64,000 bases of DNA, from contig CAYFOM010000011.1 in NCBI GenBank assembly GCA_964344765.1, positions 1 through 64,000 on the forward strand, given 5' to 3'. The notes beneath the pieces were generated by a model. It was not told the origin of the DNA and ran no database searches. It saw only the letters and a list, made by a program, of their open reading frames with translations. Position 1 is the first letter of the stretch; every line of letters starts with the position of its first letter. This document shows, one piece after another, positions 27,928-36,297 of this stretch. Both the position numbers and the translations under genes were made by a program. Source of the DNA: JACNIZ01 sp964344765 (GTDB taxonomy: Bacteria > Planctomycetota > UBA1135).

Positions 27928-29267
27928 TCCTGTCCCCCCATCATTCCGTTTTCTACTGCTGCAGTTTCAGCGGTTTGCGGCGATCGCATCAAGTAACAAA
28001 GGTCTTCTTTCCACGCCGACGCGGCGCGACGTACATCGTCCAAACTGACGCGCTCAATCATTTCTGCGCGCTGTGCCGGAGTGCGCTCAAAACCAAGGCG
28101 GTGTTCACGTCCATAGAAGGTGGCCATTGAACCGGCGGCGTCGCCGATGGAGCGCATGCCGTTCAAAACATAAACCTTGGCCATTTCCAGCTCATGTTCC
28201 GTTGGACCTTCGTCGCCGAGTAGCCGCGCTTGTTTGCGCACCTCGTCGCGAACCTCTTCGAATGCAGCGGCGTCAATGCCGGCCGAAACCACCATCATGC
28301 CTTTGACCGAATATACGCCCGAATAAATTCCATAAGCCAACGAGCGTTCCTCGCGAATGATGCGGAACAAGCGCCCTTGCACGCCGCCTCCCAACACTTG
28401 GTTGGCGAGCAACGAAGCCTCTAATTCAAACGGATCGCGGTATTGCGGTGTGCGGAAGCCAAAGTAAAACTTGGCTTGGTCGACGTCCATCTCTTCAAAA
28501 TACTCGCGCAGTTCTCCGGGCTGTACCGAAGCCGGCCAATCCCGTTCGCTGCGTTCCAGTTGCGGCAAACTATGCTCACCCTCAAACCAGCGACTCAAGC
28601 CATCGACGATTTCTGCTTCTTTGATCGGCCCAACGGCAACGATACGCAAGCGACCGTTTTCGATTAAATCGATGCGCGCTCGTTCCAAGTCGTCAACAGT
28701 GAGTGCGCGGGCTTCCTCCAGGCTTCCCCAAACCGGGTTGCCGAACGGCTCGCCATCGCACATGGCTTGGAAGAACTGCTCTTGGGCATACGCGGAGCGG
28801 TCATCGGGAAAGGATTCGATTTGACGTATCAGTTGTGCTTGCTCGCGTTGCATGACTTCATCGTCAAAGGCGGCACCGTTGCTGCCGCGCATCGGTTGAG
28901 TCAGCAACTCACACGCTAAGTCGAGCAACGGCTGCATGACTTCGGCGCCTTCGGGTAGGAAGCGCTCACCGACCCAACTCAACGACATCGTCATCGCATG
29001 AGTCTCGGCGGCGCGCTGGCCACCAAAATGGAGAGAGGCGCCAAACAACTCTTCCAATCGCCGTGCAATCGCCATGCGGCTGGAAAAATTTTGTGTGCCC
29101 TGCTGCAAAACTTGCGCTAACAAAGTGCGTGCCGGCGACAGTTCATCTAACGGTCGCTCGATGTGAATTTGCACCATGCTGCGCTTGAAACGCGGCTCAG
29201 GAAGGAGCAGCAAATCGACCCCGGGGGCCAACAAATGCTGCACAGGAACGGTCTGCAGAAATCTCAT
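27924..29267 (-). CDS. M16-like peptidase paralogue without zinc motif (YmfF-like)
   Basis: A 447-residue protein with M16 fold features (LPEPRFKRSM, ARRLEELFGASL, QVLGGGVQGRLFRIIREERSLAYGI) but no HxxEH motif, so it should not bind catalytic zinc. In paired M16 enzymes the inactive subunit provides half of the substrate chamber, and the RSLAYG-type segment is the feature usually kept in that subunit. It is the first gene of the minus-strand operon that continues into the active peptidase, miaA and hflKC, and it is divergent from an exported unknown protein with starts ten bases apart. Confidence 0.82.
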   Translation of the reverse strand: MRFLQTVPVQHLLAPGVDLLLLPEPRFKRSMVQIHIERPLDELSPARTLLAQVLQQGTQNFSSRMAIARRLEELFGASLHFGGQRAAETHAMTMSLSWVGERFLPEGAEVMQPLLDLACELLTQPMRGSNGAAFDDEVMQREQAQLIRQIESFPDDRSAYAQEQFFQAMCDGEPFGNPVWGSLEEARALTVDDLERARIDLIENGRLRIVAVGPIKEAEIVDGLSRWFEGEHSLPQLERSERDWPASVQPGELREYFEEMDVDQAKFYFGFRTPQYRDPFELEASLLANQVLGGGVQGRLFRIIREERSLAYGIYSGVYSVKGMMVVSAGIDAAAFEEVRDEVRKQARLLGDEGPTEHELEMAKVYVLNGMRSIGDAAGSMATFYGREHRLGFERTPAQRAEMIERVSLDDVRRAASAWKEDLCYLMRSPQTAETAAVENGMMGGQE

Positions 29268-29276
29268 CCCGCCCGT

Positions 29277-30257
29277 ATGCTAGGCCACTGCACCTTGCGA
29301 TTCACCATGCTTTCTTGGCTCCTGCTTCTCGCCCCCCCAACTTGTGCTCCTTGCGCCGCCCAAGAACCGTCCGATCCGGTGGTTTTGAACGATCCGGACC
29401 CCAAAGTGGTCCAAAAATCGGACGAACCCCAGCCGTCGGACCCGGCCGCCGTCGCCTTTTTTGAAAAGCTGATCCAGGCGCAATCGGTGGAAGAAAATTT
29501 GCCTCCGGTCAGTGGTTTTGCCGTGCAAATGGCCATTCGGCTCTTCCTGCCCGAGGGCGGCAATGACTTCGACCTGAGCCTGTACTTCAAAACCGAGCCC
29601 TTTGAGACAGTGCGGCTGTTGGTTGACGATGCCAATCACGGCACGCGGGTCGAAAAAGGCTTCGATAAAGACGGCTTTTGGCTGCGCGACGGCGACAAGG
29701 AGTTGCACTCGCTGGATGGCCACGAATTTGAGCAGGATCGCGAGGCCATCGACGAGGCGATGGTGCTGTGCAATGACTTCATGCTGCTGTTTGATCTCAA
29801 ACGGCTGAAGCGCAAAGCCAGCGAGCTGCAACTTGAGCAAAGCGATGAACGCACGCTGATTCGCGGCAAGCTGCGCCGCGGTCGCGAAAAATGGGCTTTT
29901 GAACTGCACATTCCCAAGGCCGAACTGCTGCCGTCAAGGCTGAGTTTGCAACCGCCGATTCCCAAAGCCAAACCCGCTGACAAAACGGCGAAGGCCGAAG
30001 CAGCTGCGCCAGAGAATCAAGCCGGGTCCAGCAATGGAACCCAAGCCCAAGCTGAAGGCGAACCAAATCCTGCCATCAAGCCGAATCTGCCGCCGCGTCT
30101 GCACTATGAATTCGGCGACTGGATTGCTTACGAGGGTCGTTTGTTGCCTTCTTGGATCGAGGAGTTTCACGCCGAAGACTTGACCCGCCCGCTGCGCATT
30201 ATGGAGATTGGAGACTTCTTGTGGCGCGATCCGGACAAGCTGCAAACCCATCGATAG
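29277..30257 (+). CDS. Exported protein of unknown function, possibly LolA-like
   Basis: The 326-residue frame starts at an ATG at 29277; a second ATG at 29307 (MLSWLLLLAPPTCAPCAAQEP) gives a cleaner signal peptide and may be the true start. After export the mature protein has an acidic Pro-rich linker, then alternating beta-like segments (about residues 75-230), a disordered Ala/Lys/Pro stretch and a final conserved-looking block (LHYEFGDWIAYEGRLLPSW). The pattern of short amphipathic strands asking how a substrate value changes resembles LolA/LppX-type lipoprotein carriers, but this is weak. No partner gene is evident. Confidence 0.7.
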   Translation: MLGHCTLRFTMLSWLLLLAPPTCAPCAAQEPSDPVVLNDPDPKVVQKSDEPQPSDPAAVAFFEKLIQAQSVEENLPPVSGFAVQMAIRLFLPEGGNDFDLSLYFKTEPFETVRLLVDDANHGTRVEKGFDKDGFWLRDGDKELHSLDGHEFEQDREAIDEAMVLCNDFMLLFDLKRLKRKASELQLEQSDERTLIRGKLRRGREKWAFELHIPKAELLPSRLSLQPPIPKAKPADKTAKAEAAAPENQAGSSNGTQAQAEGEPNPAIKPNLPPRLHYEFGDWIAYEGRLLPSWIEEFHAEDLTRPLRIMEIGDFLWRDPDKLQTHR

Positions 30258-30290
30258 GCGCTGTTTGTTCGCTTCGCATATTCGGCGGAA

Positions 30291-32108
30291 TCAAACGCGT
30301 CGGTAGAAGGCTTTCTCCAAGTCCTCCAGCGACAGAAAAACGCGAACCGGGCGTCCATGAGCGCAGGTGCGATCCTGCGGCAAATGCGCGCCGCGCTTGA
30401 GCAGTCCGCGTAAGGCTTCCTGGTCGAGATGGTCACCGGCCATCACCGCGCCGCGACAAGCCATGCTGTGCAGGCTTTCTTCCACCAACTGATCGACGGT
30501 TGCGTTTTTGTTCTGCTCGGCAATTTCGAGCAAGTCCATTACCAGCTTTTCCGGCACAAGGCGATTCAGCCGGGCAGGAATTGCGCGAATGGCCACGGTA
30601 TTTTCACCGAAAGCTTCCAGCTCGACGCCAACTTGTTGGAACACTTCGCGGCGGCTGAGCAAGAGATCCAACTCGGCGCGACCGACCTCGACCAAAGCCG
30701 GGACCAACAGCGGCTGCGAAACCACCTCGCCCTTCTGCAAATCGATGCGCAGTTCTTCTAGGTTCACTCGTTCGTGCAACGCGTGCTGATCGAGGATTTC
30801 CATTCCGCCGTCGACTTCGCGCACCAAAAAGGTGTTGGCCACGGCCAGCACCGGGCCAACCGGCGCATCCGGATCAGCCTCCATCGGCAACTTGGCTTCA
30901 GTCGGCGAATAAGCATCCAAGCTGACGTCCTCGCGCACCGTGTTTGGCCACGCGGCTTTGTCGGATCCACCCAGCTTGCCACCACTAATGCCAAATCCGA
31001 CGGCGGGTGGCGTCGGACCTCCGGCACCCAAAGCACCGCTTGGTCCGCCTAGTCCTGTTGGGCTTCCGCTCGACCCCTGATCCACCCCGCCAATCACACC
31101 CACTCCACGCGTCGCCCAGGGTGCTGCGGCCAAGCCGCGTTGCAAGGTGCGAACGACGCCGCCGAAGACCAAGCGCTCATCGCGGAATCGGACCTCGGTC
31201 TTTTGCGGGTGCACGTTGACGTCAATCCGGTCCGGCGGCACCGACAAAGCCAAGTAAAGAGTCGGGTAATGCCCCAACGGCACAAACTCTTTGACGCCTT
31301 CGCGCACCGCCCGCAGCAAGCGCGGATCGCGCACCCAGCGGCCGTTGAGGAAGAGATCTACGCGACTGGCGTTGCGTCGTGCTGACTCGGGCGGTCCTAC
31401 TCGCCCATCGACGACCAGAGGGCCGCTGTTGCGTTCGACCCTGACCATATTCTTCGCCACACCGACGCCGTAAACGGCGCCGCAGCGAGCGTCTAAATCG
31501 TCGCTGGAAGAAACCTCGAGCAAAGTCCGACCATCGTGCTTCAGGGTGAAGCCAACGCCGATATGAGCCAGCGCCAAGCGTTCGACCCAGCTGACGCAAT
31601 GGCGTAACTCGGTGGAAGGACGCTTGAGGAACTTTAACCGTGCCGGCAGCTGTGCAAATAAGTCGCTGACCACGATGCGAGTACCCGGTGCCCCAGCGGC
31701 GGCGCGCGGCCCGCTGACCTTGCCGAAGTCCACCAATATCGTCGCCGCATCTTTTTGGCCGGCAGGCAAAGACGTTAGCTCGAGCCGACTGACCGATGCA
31801 ATCGAAGCCAACGCCTCGCCGCGGAAGCCCAGCGAGGCAACTGCTTCCAAATCTTCAGGGCTTCGCAGTTTGGAAGTGGCGTGCGACCGGACCGCTAAAG
31901 GCAAATCCTCGGCGGCGATGCCTTGACCGTCATCGCGAATTTCGATTTGCCGAATCCCACCCTCTTTGAGCAAGATTTCAATGTGGCTGGCACCGGCATC
32001 GATTGAGTTTTCCACCAACTCTTTGACCACATTGGCCGGCCGCTCAACCACCTCGCCGGCGGCGATCTGGTCGATGACAATGGGATCCAGCGGGCGAATT
32101 CGGTTCAT
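30291..32108 (-). CDS. mutL: DNA mismatch repair protein MutL with endonuclease motif
   Basis: The 605-residue protein has the GHKL ATPase domain (IDQIAAGEVVERP, ELVENSIDAGA, DDGQGI, GFRGEALASI) and a C-terminal dimerisation domain with the metal-binding DQHALHERVNLEE motif and CAHGRP near the end. These mark the nicking-endonuclease type of MutL used in organisms without MutH. A Gly/Pro-rich linker (about 345-410) joins the halves. The ATG at 32108 matches the family N-terminus (MNRIRPLDPIVIDQIAAGEVV); an upstream start would add 26 unrelated residues from within holA. It overlaps holA by four bases. Confidence 0.95.
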   Translation of the reverse strand: MNRIRPLDPIVIDQIAAGEVVERPANVVKELVENSIDAGASHIEILLKEGGIRQIEIRDDGQGIAAEDLPLAVRSHATSKLRSPEDLEAVASLGFRGEALASIASVSRLELTSLPAGQKDAATILVDFGKVSGPRAAAGAPGTRIVVSDLFAQLPARLKFLKRPSTELRHCVSWVERLALAHIGVGFTLKHDGRTLLEVSSSDDLDARCGAVYGVGVAKNMVRVERNSGPLVVDGRVGPPESARRNASRVDLFLNGRWVRDPRLLRAVREGVKEFVPLGHYPTLYLALSVPPDRIDVNVHPQKTEVRFRDERLVFGGVVRTLQRGLAAAPWATRGVGVIGGVDQGSSGSPTGLGGPSGALGAGGPTPPAVGFGISGGKLGGSDKAAWPNTVREDVSLDAYSPTEAKLPMEADPDAPVGPVLAVANTFLVREVDGGMEILDQHALHERVNLEELRIDLQKGEVVSQPLLVPALVEVGRAELDLLLSRREVFQQVGVELEAFGENTVAIRAIPARLNRLVPEKLVMDLLEIAEQNKNATVDQLVEESLHSMACRGAVMAGDHLDQEALRGLLKRGAHLPQDRTCAHGRPVRVFLSLEDLEKAFYRRV

Positions 32109-33265
32109 CGACGTGCGTATCTTTGTTGACCTGGACGGTGGCAACGAAATGCCAACAGTTCGAGCGCGTGCACCGAGTCGCCCCAACCCAGCCGCTTGAC
32201 ATTGCTTTCCGCCTCGACGATTGCATTGAGGATGCGATCTAAATGATCCTGATCCACGCTTTGCAAGCGCGTCTGCATGCGCTGACCAATGGGGCCGGCC
32301 GACGGTACCCCGGCACTCTTACAAGCCGTAGCAAAGTCAGTGCCCTGACTTAATTGGCGATGAATGGCGGCGGTTTGGGCGCGCTGTTTTGCCATGACCG
32401 CCAACATCATGGAGAAGGCATCGCGCGGCGCAATGCGCTTTCCGTCCCATGAGCGCAATCCGCGACTGCGTAAATGATGCAAGCAAGTAAACGCTTTGCG
32501 TCCATTTCCTTCCAAAACAGCCTCGGCAAATTCGAATGCACTACCCTCGGCGCTGTGGGCAACAATTTCACGCACCTTTTCGGCGCTGATGCGCGACAAG
32601 CCGAGCATGAAAAAGTGCTCCAAGCTTTGCACCAATTCCATCGGCCGGCCACCGGCGATCTGCACCAACAATCCAGCCGCGCCCGCTTCGAAATTTAGAT
32701 CGCGACGGCGTCCTTCCGCGATCAGGAATTGCGCAGCTTCGCTGGCATCCAAATCATGCGGTCGCCACGGCGGTGGGTCCGAATAGAGTTTGCGGAAGCG
32801 TTCGACGCGCACGCTATCGATGGCGGCAAGCTTTTTAGTTGCCGGCCCAGTCTTGAGGCCACAAGCTTCCACCAAAACCAAAGTCATGCCCTGGGCTTGG
32901 GCGATGGCTTCGGCTAGACGCGGTGTTTTTTTCAAAGCCTTGGCAGCCCGCGAGAAGATCAGCACTCGGTCGCCACCAAATAACCCGGGGGCGGCGAGAA
33001 ATGCGTCGAGTGCGTCGGCGGCGAAGTCAGGAGAGGCGCCGTCGCATTCCATCAAGTCAAGCGAGGAGTTGTCCTTGGCCCAATCACGCGCCGTTTGTAG
33101 CACTTGCTCAGGGAACCAGACCTCGTCCTCGCCACGAGTGGGTGACAGCAGCACCACGTGGCTCGGCAACTTGCCGGCGCCGGCCAAATCGCACAGCTCC
33201 CGGCAAATAGTCGCCGGATCGGGCGCCTTCTTGCGGCGGGCGGGTTTGCTGCGGGCTGCGCTCAC
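32105..33265 (-). CDS. holA: DNA polymerase III delta subunit (clamp loader)
   Basis: The 386-residue product resembles HolA: a degenerate AAA+ fold with a D-F-A-x-D-L-type early segment (FAADALDAFLAAPGLFGGDRVLIF), a VLVEACGLK strand, a lid domain (AEGSAFEFAEAVLEGNGRKA) and a C-terminal collar. HolA is divergent in sequence, so recognition rests on the segment order. It opens the sliding clamp on DNA. A Lys/Arg-rich N-terminal tail precedes the domain. The gene starts four bases after the ubiA-type stop and overlaps mutL, so it may be cotranscribed with both. Confidence 0.8.
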   Translation of the reverse strand: MSAARSKPARRKKAPDPATICRELCDLAGAGKLPSHVVLLSPTRGEDEVWFPEQVLQTARDWAKDNSSLDLMECDGASPDFAADALDAFLAAPGLFGGDRVLIFSRAAKALKKTPRLAEAIAQAQGMTLVLVEACGLKTGPATKKLAAIDSVRVERFRKLYSDPPPWRPHDLDASEAAQFLIAEGRRRDLNFEAGAAGLLVQIAGGRPMELVQSLEHFFMLGLSRISAEKVREIVAHSAEGSAFEFAEAVLEGNGRKAFTCLHHLRSRGLRSWDGKRIAPRDAFSMMLAVMAKQRAQTAAIHRQLSQGTDFATACKSAGVPSAGPIGQRMQTRLQSVDQDHLDRILNAIVEAESNVKRLGWGDSVHALELLAFRCHRPGQQRYARR

Positions 33266-33269
33266 TTCT

Positions 33270-34157
33270 TTAGATTAGCTCAGCGTTGGCGGTCGGAGAC
33301 GCCAAGTACAGCGCGGCAAGCAGGCCAATGAAATAAATCACGCCGATCCAGGCGTTGACGCGGAAAAACGCCACCGGGATGCGGTCTAAGCGGTTGCCGC
33401 GCACCAGCCAATGCTCGAGAAACAGCAGCACCGCGATCACGGCCAGACCGACAAAATAGGGCCACGGCAATGCAGCAAGGAATCCGGCGGTCCCCCAGCA
33501 TGCCCACGCGCCAACAAAGCAGAGAGCGGATAAGGCGCGAGTCCGTGCCGCACCCAAGCGAGAGGGCACCGAGCGCAGCCCTTCTTTGCGATCGAAATCT
33601 AAGTCCTGAATGGAATAAAGCAGGTCGAAACCGGCGACCCACACCACCACGCCGAAGCCAATCCAAAGTGGGATATCCCAACCCGGCAAGAACGATTTGG
33701 AAACCGCCAACCACGCTCCGGCCGGCGCGCAGGCAAGAGCAATGCCCAAACCGAAGTGGCACAACAGCGTGAATCGTTTGAGCAAAGAATAGCCGAGCAA
33801 TACCGCCAAAACGGGCAACGACAACCAACCGCAAATGGGTGCCAACCAAAATGACGCGGCGACGAATAACAGCGAATGGAAGAGGGTGAAACCAGCGGCG
33901 TACTTCACTCCCAGTTCCCCGGTCACCAACTCACGGTTTGCAGTTCGCGGATTGCGCGCGTCAAAGGGTAAATCAACGATGCGATTGAACGCCATCGCCG
34001 CCGATCTCGCTGCAACTGCGGCTACGACGATCGCAATCAAGTCACTCCAGTCCGGCAAACCGCCGGCGGCAATCCAAGCGCCGGATAGGGCAAAGGGCAG
34101 CGCGAACACAGTGTGCTCGAACTTGATCATGCCCAGGGTTTTGCCGAGTTTGCTCAT
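33270..34157 (-). CDS. UbiA-family prenyltransferase (MqnP/UbiA-like)
   Basis: A 295-residue polytopic protein with about eight membrane helices. The first Asp-rich motif is NRIVDLPFDARNPRTANR and the second is YSIQDLDFDRKEG, both standard for UbiA aromatic prenyltransferases. With ubiX- and ubiE/menG-like genes upstream it should attach the polyprenyl tail during quinone synthesis. In organisms using the futalosine route the equivalent enzyme is MqnP. I chose the ATG at 34157, which overlaps the ubiX stop by four bases; the longer open frame upstream only translates ubiX out of frame. Confidence 0.88.
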   Translation of the reverse strand: MSKLGKTLGMIKFEHTVFALPFALSGAWIAAGGLPDWSDLIAIVVAAVAARSAAMAFNRIVDLPFDARNPRTANRELVTGELGVKYAAGFTLFHSLLFVAASFWLAPICGWLSLPVLAVLLGYSLLKRFTLLCHFGLGIALACAPAGAWLAVSKSFLPGWDIPLWIGFGVVVWVAGFDLLYSIQDLDFDRKEGLRSVPSRLGAARTRALSALCFVGAWACWGTAGFLAALPWPYFVGLAVIAVLLFLEHWLVRGNRLDRIPVAFFRVNAWIGVIYFIGLLAALYLASPTANAELI

Positions 34158-34771
34158 TGGATATCGGCACTGCCCTCCCAAGGCGGAATCTGTTGCTGTG
34201 GAATGCCGCAAACGCCCAGTATTTTCGAACACAATTGCGTCACCAATTCTTCCACTGATTGTGGGCGGTGATAGAAACCGGGACTCGCCGGAAGGATGAC
34301 GGCACCGGCCCATGCCAGCCTTGAAAGATGATCAAGGTGGAGCCGCGACAACGGTGTTTCGCGCGGCACGATGACTAACTTTTTGCCTTCCTTCAGCGCG
34401 ACCTGTGCAGCGCGTTCAATCAAGTTGGCCGCACTGCCGTTGGCAATTCCAGCGACGGTGCTCAGCGAACAAGGAACCACTAGAACCATTTCCGACGGCG
34501 AAGAACCCGACGCCGGACCGGCACCTATGTCGCGGTGATCATGCCAATGAATGCCGTCGGCCGATTGGCCTGGAGCGAGCAATACTTGGGGTTGATCAGT
34601 CAGCTGGATGTCCAACTCCTCGGCCAGCACACGCTTGGCAGCGCCGCTGTAAACCAAGTCCACCTCCACGCCCGCCTCCACCAACATGCGCAGCGTCTGC
34701 ACGCCGTACCATGCGCCACTGGCCCCACTGACGGCGAGTACAACACGACTGGGAGAGGTGGCTTTGGGCAT
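34154..34771 (-). CDS. ubiX: UbiX-like flavin prenyltransferase
   Basis: A 205-residue protein with the UbiX signature: VLAVSGASGAWYG at the N-terminus, VVPCSLSTVAGIANG in the middle, and LVIVPRETPLSRLHLDHLSRLAWAG. UbiX makes the prenylated flavin cofactor for UbiD-type decarboxylases. No ubiD-like gene is in the window, so the client decarboxylase must be elsewhere; in the futalosine pathway the pair is called MqnL/MqnM. It begins two bases after the CPBP protease stop. Confidence 0.93.
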   Translation of the reverse strand: MPKATSPSRVVLAVSGASGAWYGVQTLRMLVEAGVEVDLVYSGAAKRVLAEELDIQLTDQPQVLLAPGQSADGIHWHDHRDIGAGPASGSSPSEMVLVVPCSLSTVAGIANGSAANLIERAAQVALKEGKKLVIVPRETPLSRLHLDHLSRLAWAGAVILPASPGFYHRPQSVEELVTQLCSKILGVCGIPQQQIPPWEGSADIQ

Positions 34772-34773
34772 GT

Positions 34774-35487
34774 TCAGAACAACAGCAATTGAGCGTCGTA
34801 AGTGGCATGAGCGTACGCCACCACCGCTAGGCCGCGCCAGCTAAAAAGCAGACCAAGGACCATGCCGGCGAGGAAGCGGAACAAGAATGGGCCTGCATCG
34901 AGCGCACTGGGATCGCCCAAGGCATGGGCGAGCGAGAATGCTAGGCTCGAGAGCAGCAAAGCCAATCCGAACGAAAACGGCTTGGCCGCCTCCTTCGACG
35001 CGATGCTGCCAAAGAAGGTGCAGAACAGTACATATAGGCCACTCATCAGAAAATAGCGAAACAACAATTCCTCATAGAGGCCGGCGCCTGCACAGAGCGC
35101 CAGCTGGCCATGGAAGACGCCCCAGTCAATGGCGATCGGCATGACTTGGGCGGAGGCTAAGTTGGTCAAAAAGGTCAGGATGGGTCCTAGGGCCCAACCC
35201 CAAAAAATGCCTTCGACGATCAACAGTACCGCTCCACCTCGCCACGGGATATTCAGCAAACGGATGCGTCCCAGCGACCACAATAGAGTGGTAATCGCCA
35301 GGAAGAGGAGCAACCAGGGGGCCAACCACTGCAGCTGCTTGAGGCCTAATTCGACGATGGCAAAAGCCCCGGCTTGAGCTTTATCACGCCCGCTGAGGTG
35401 CAACAACGCTAGCGGCAACAAAAGCAGCACCGACACCGCCGGGTCGCGGCGGGCAAGCCCTAATCGTTGCCATTCGGATCCGCTCAT
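34774..35487 (-). CDS. CPBP-family intramembrane metalloprotease-like protein
   Basis: A 237-residue membrane protein with about six helices. It shows the CPBP/Rce1 motifs: GLYEELLFR (the EExxxR motif), FSLAHAL, and a C-terminal YAHATYD (HxxxD type). These residues form the active site in Rce1-type proteases and also occur in self-protection proteins for bacteriocins. Here the gene is embedded in a quinone operon, overlapping menG by four bases and ending two bases before ubiX, so its role there is unexplained. Confidence 0.83.
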   Translation of the reverse strand: MSGSEWQRLGLARRDPAVSVLLLLPLALLHLSGRDKAQAGAFAIVELGLKQLQWLAPWLLLFLAITTLLWSLGRIRLLNIPWRGGAVLLIVEGIFWGWALGPILTFLTNLASAQVMPIAIDWGVFHGQLALCAGAGLYEELLFRYFLMSGLYVLFCTFFGSIASKEAAKPFSFGLALLLSSLAFSLAHALGDPSALDAGPFLFRFLAGMVLGLLFSWRGLAVVAYAHATYDAQLLLF

Positions 35488-36188
35488 TGGGCCTCCGGTC
35501 GAGTTCCAATCATCAAGCGCGCGACGCCGCCGGTCAGTGCTTCATCGCTGCAATCTTGGAAGCCGGCTACGGCCATCCATTGCTGAAACTGCTCAACGGT
35601 CGCGAAGCTCTGCACGCTCTCGGGCAAGTAGCGATAGGCACCCGTTCTACCGGCGCGCACGACTTTGGCCATCAGCGGGAGGATGTGGTGAAAGTAAAAA
35701 CCAAAGCAAGCGCCCCATAATCGATTGCGGATGGGGAAGAATTCGAGAACGGCCAATCGACCACCCGGCTTGAGAACGCGCAAGCACTCGCGCAAAGCCA
35801 ATTGCGGGTCGTAAACATTGCGGATGCCGAAGGCAATGGTCACGGCATCGAAGCATTGGTCAGCATATGGCAGAGCTTGGGCGTCGGCTTGGCTCCAGCT
35901 CACTTGAGCTTGGCAAGCGTCGGCTTTGGCTTGGGCAATGGGCAGCATGGAATAGGTGAAGTCCGCGCCGCAAACCTGCACACCATCTGCGGCAAAAACC
36001 AAGGCCAGGTCACCCGTTCCACAGCAAAGATCCAAGAGTTGCTGATCGGGCCGCAAGGCTAGGCATTGCTGCACCCGGCGACGCCACCTTCGGTCTATGC
36101 CGAAGGAAAGCATGCGGTTCAGGAAATCATATTTCGGAGCAATCTCCGAGAACATTGCCTGAACTTCCGAGCCGGGAGGGGCTGCCAT
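35484..36188 (-). CDS. ubiE: Demethylmenaquinone/ubiquinone methyltransferase
   Basis: A 234-residue SAM-dependent methyltransferase with all UbiE/MenG landmarks: FSEIAPKYDFLNRMLSFGIDRRWR at the N-terminus, LDLCCGTGDLAL as the SAM-binding loop, FDAVTIAFGIRNV and RVLKPGGRLAVLEF. It performs the last C-methylation of the quinone ring. Whether the product is menaquinone or ubiquinone cannot be told from this gene; menaquinone is more likely in the inferred lineage. It is the first gene of the run menG-CPBP-ubiX-ubiA-holA-mutL. Confidence 0.93.
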   Translation of the reverse strand: MAAPPGSEVQAMFSEIAPKYDFLNRMLSFGIDRRWRRRVQQCLALRPDQQLLDLCCGTGDLALVFAADGVQVCGADFTYSMLPIAQAKADACQAQVSWSQADAQALPYADQCFDAVTIAFGIRNVYDPQLALRECLRVLKPGGRLAVLEFFPIRNRLWGACFGFYFHHILPLMAKVVRAGRTGAYRYLPESVQSFATVEQFQQWMAVAGFQDCSDEALTGGVARLMIGTRPEAQ

Positions 36189-36232
36189 GATCGGCTAATT
36201 ATCGTCCGGCGTGTCGGCTATGAAAAGCAGAA

Positions 36233-36256
36233 GGGCGGCTGATTGCTCAGCCGCCC
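36233..36256 (-). terminator. Intrinsic terminator of the propeller lipoprotein gene
   Basis: GGGCGGCTGA-TTGC-TCAGCCGCCC is a perfect ten-pair hairpin; on the minus strand it is followed by TTCTGCTTTTC. It lies about 40 bases past the stop of the lipoprotein gene and should insulate it from menG. Confidence 0.75.
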
Positions 36257-36266
36257 CAGTTAAGAT

Positions 36267-36291
36267 CAGGCCCGTCGTGCCGACAGGCCTG
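36267..36291 (-). other. Second 3'-UTR hairpin next to the lipoprotein stop codon
   Basis: CAGGCC-c-GTCG-tgc-CGAC-a-GGCCTG forms a ten-pair stem with one mismatch, starting seven bases after the stop. It has no T-run of its own and may stabilise the transcript end or pause polymerase before the true terminator. Confidence 0.5.
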
Positions 36292-36297
36292 GGCATT

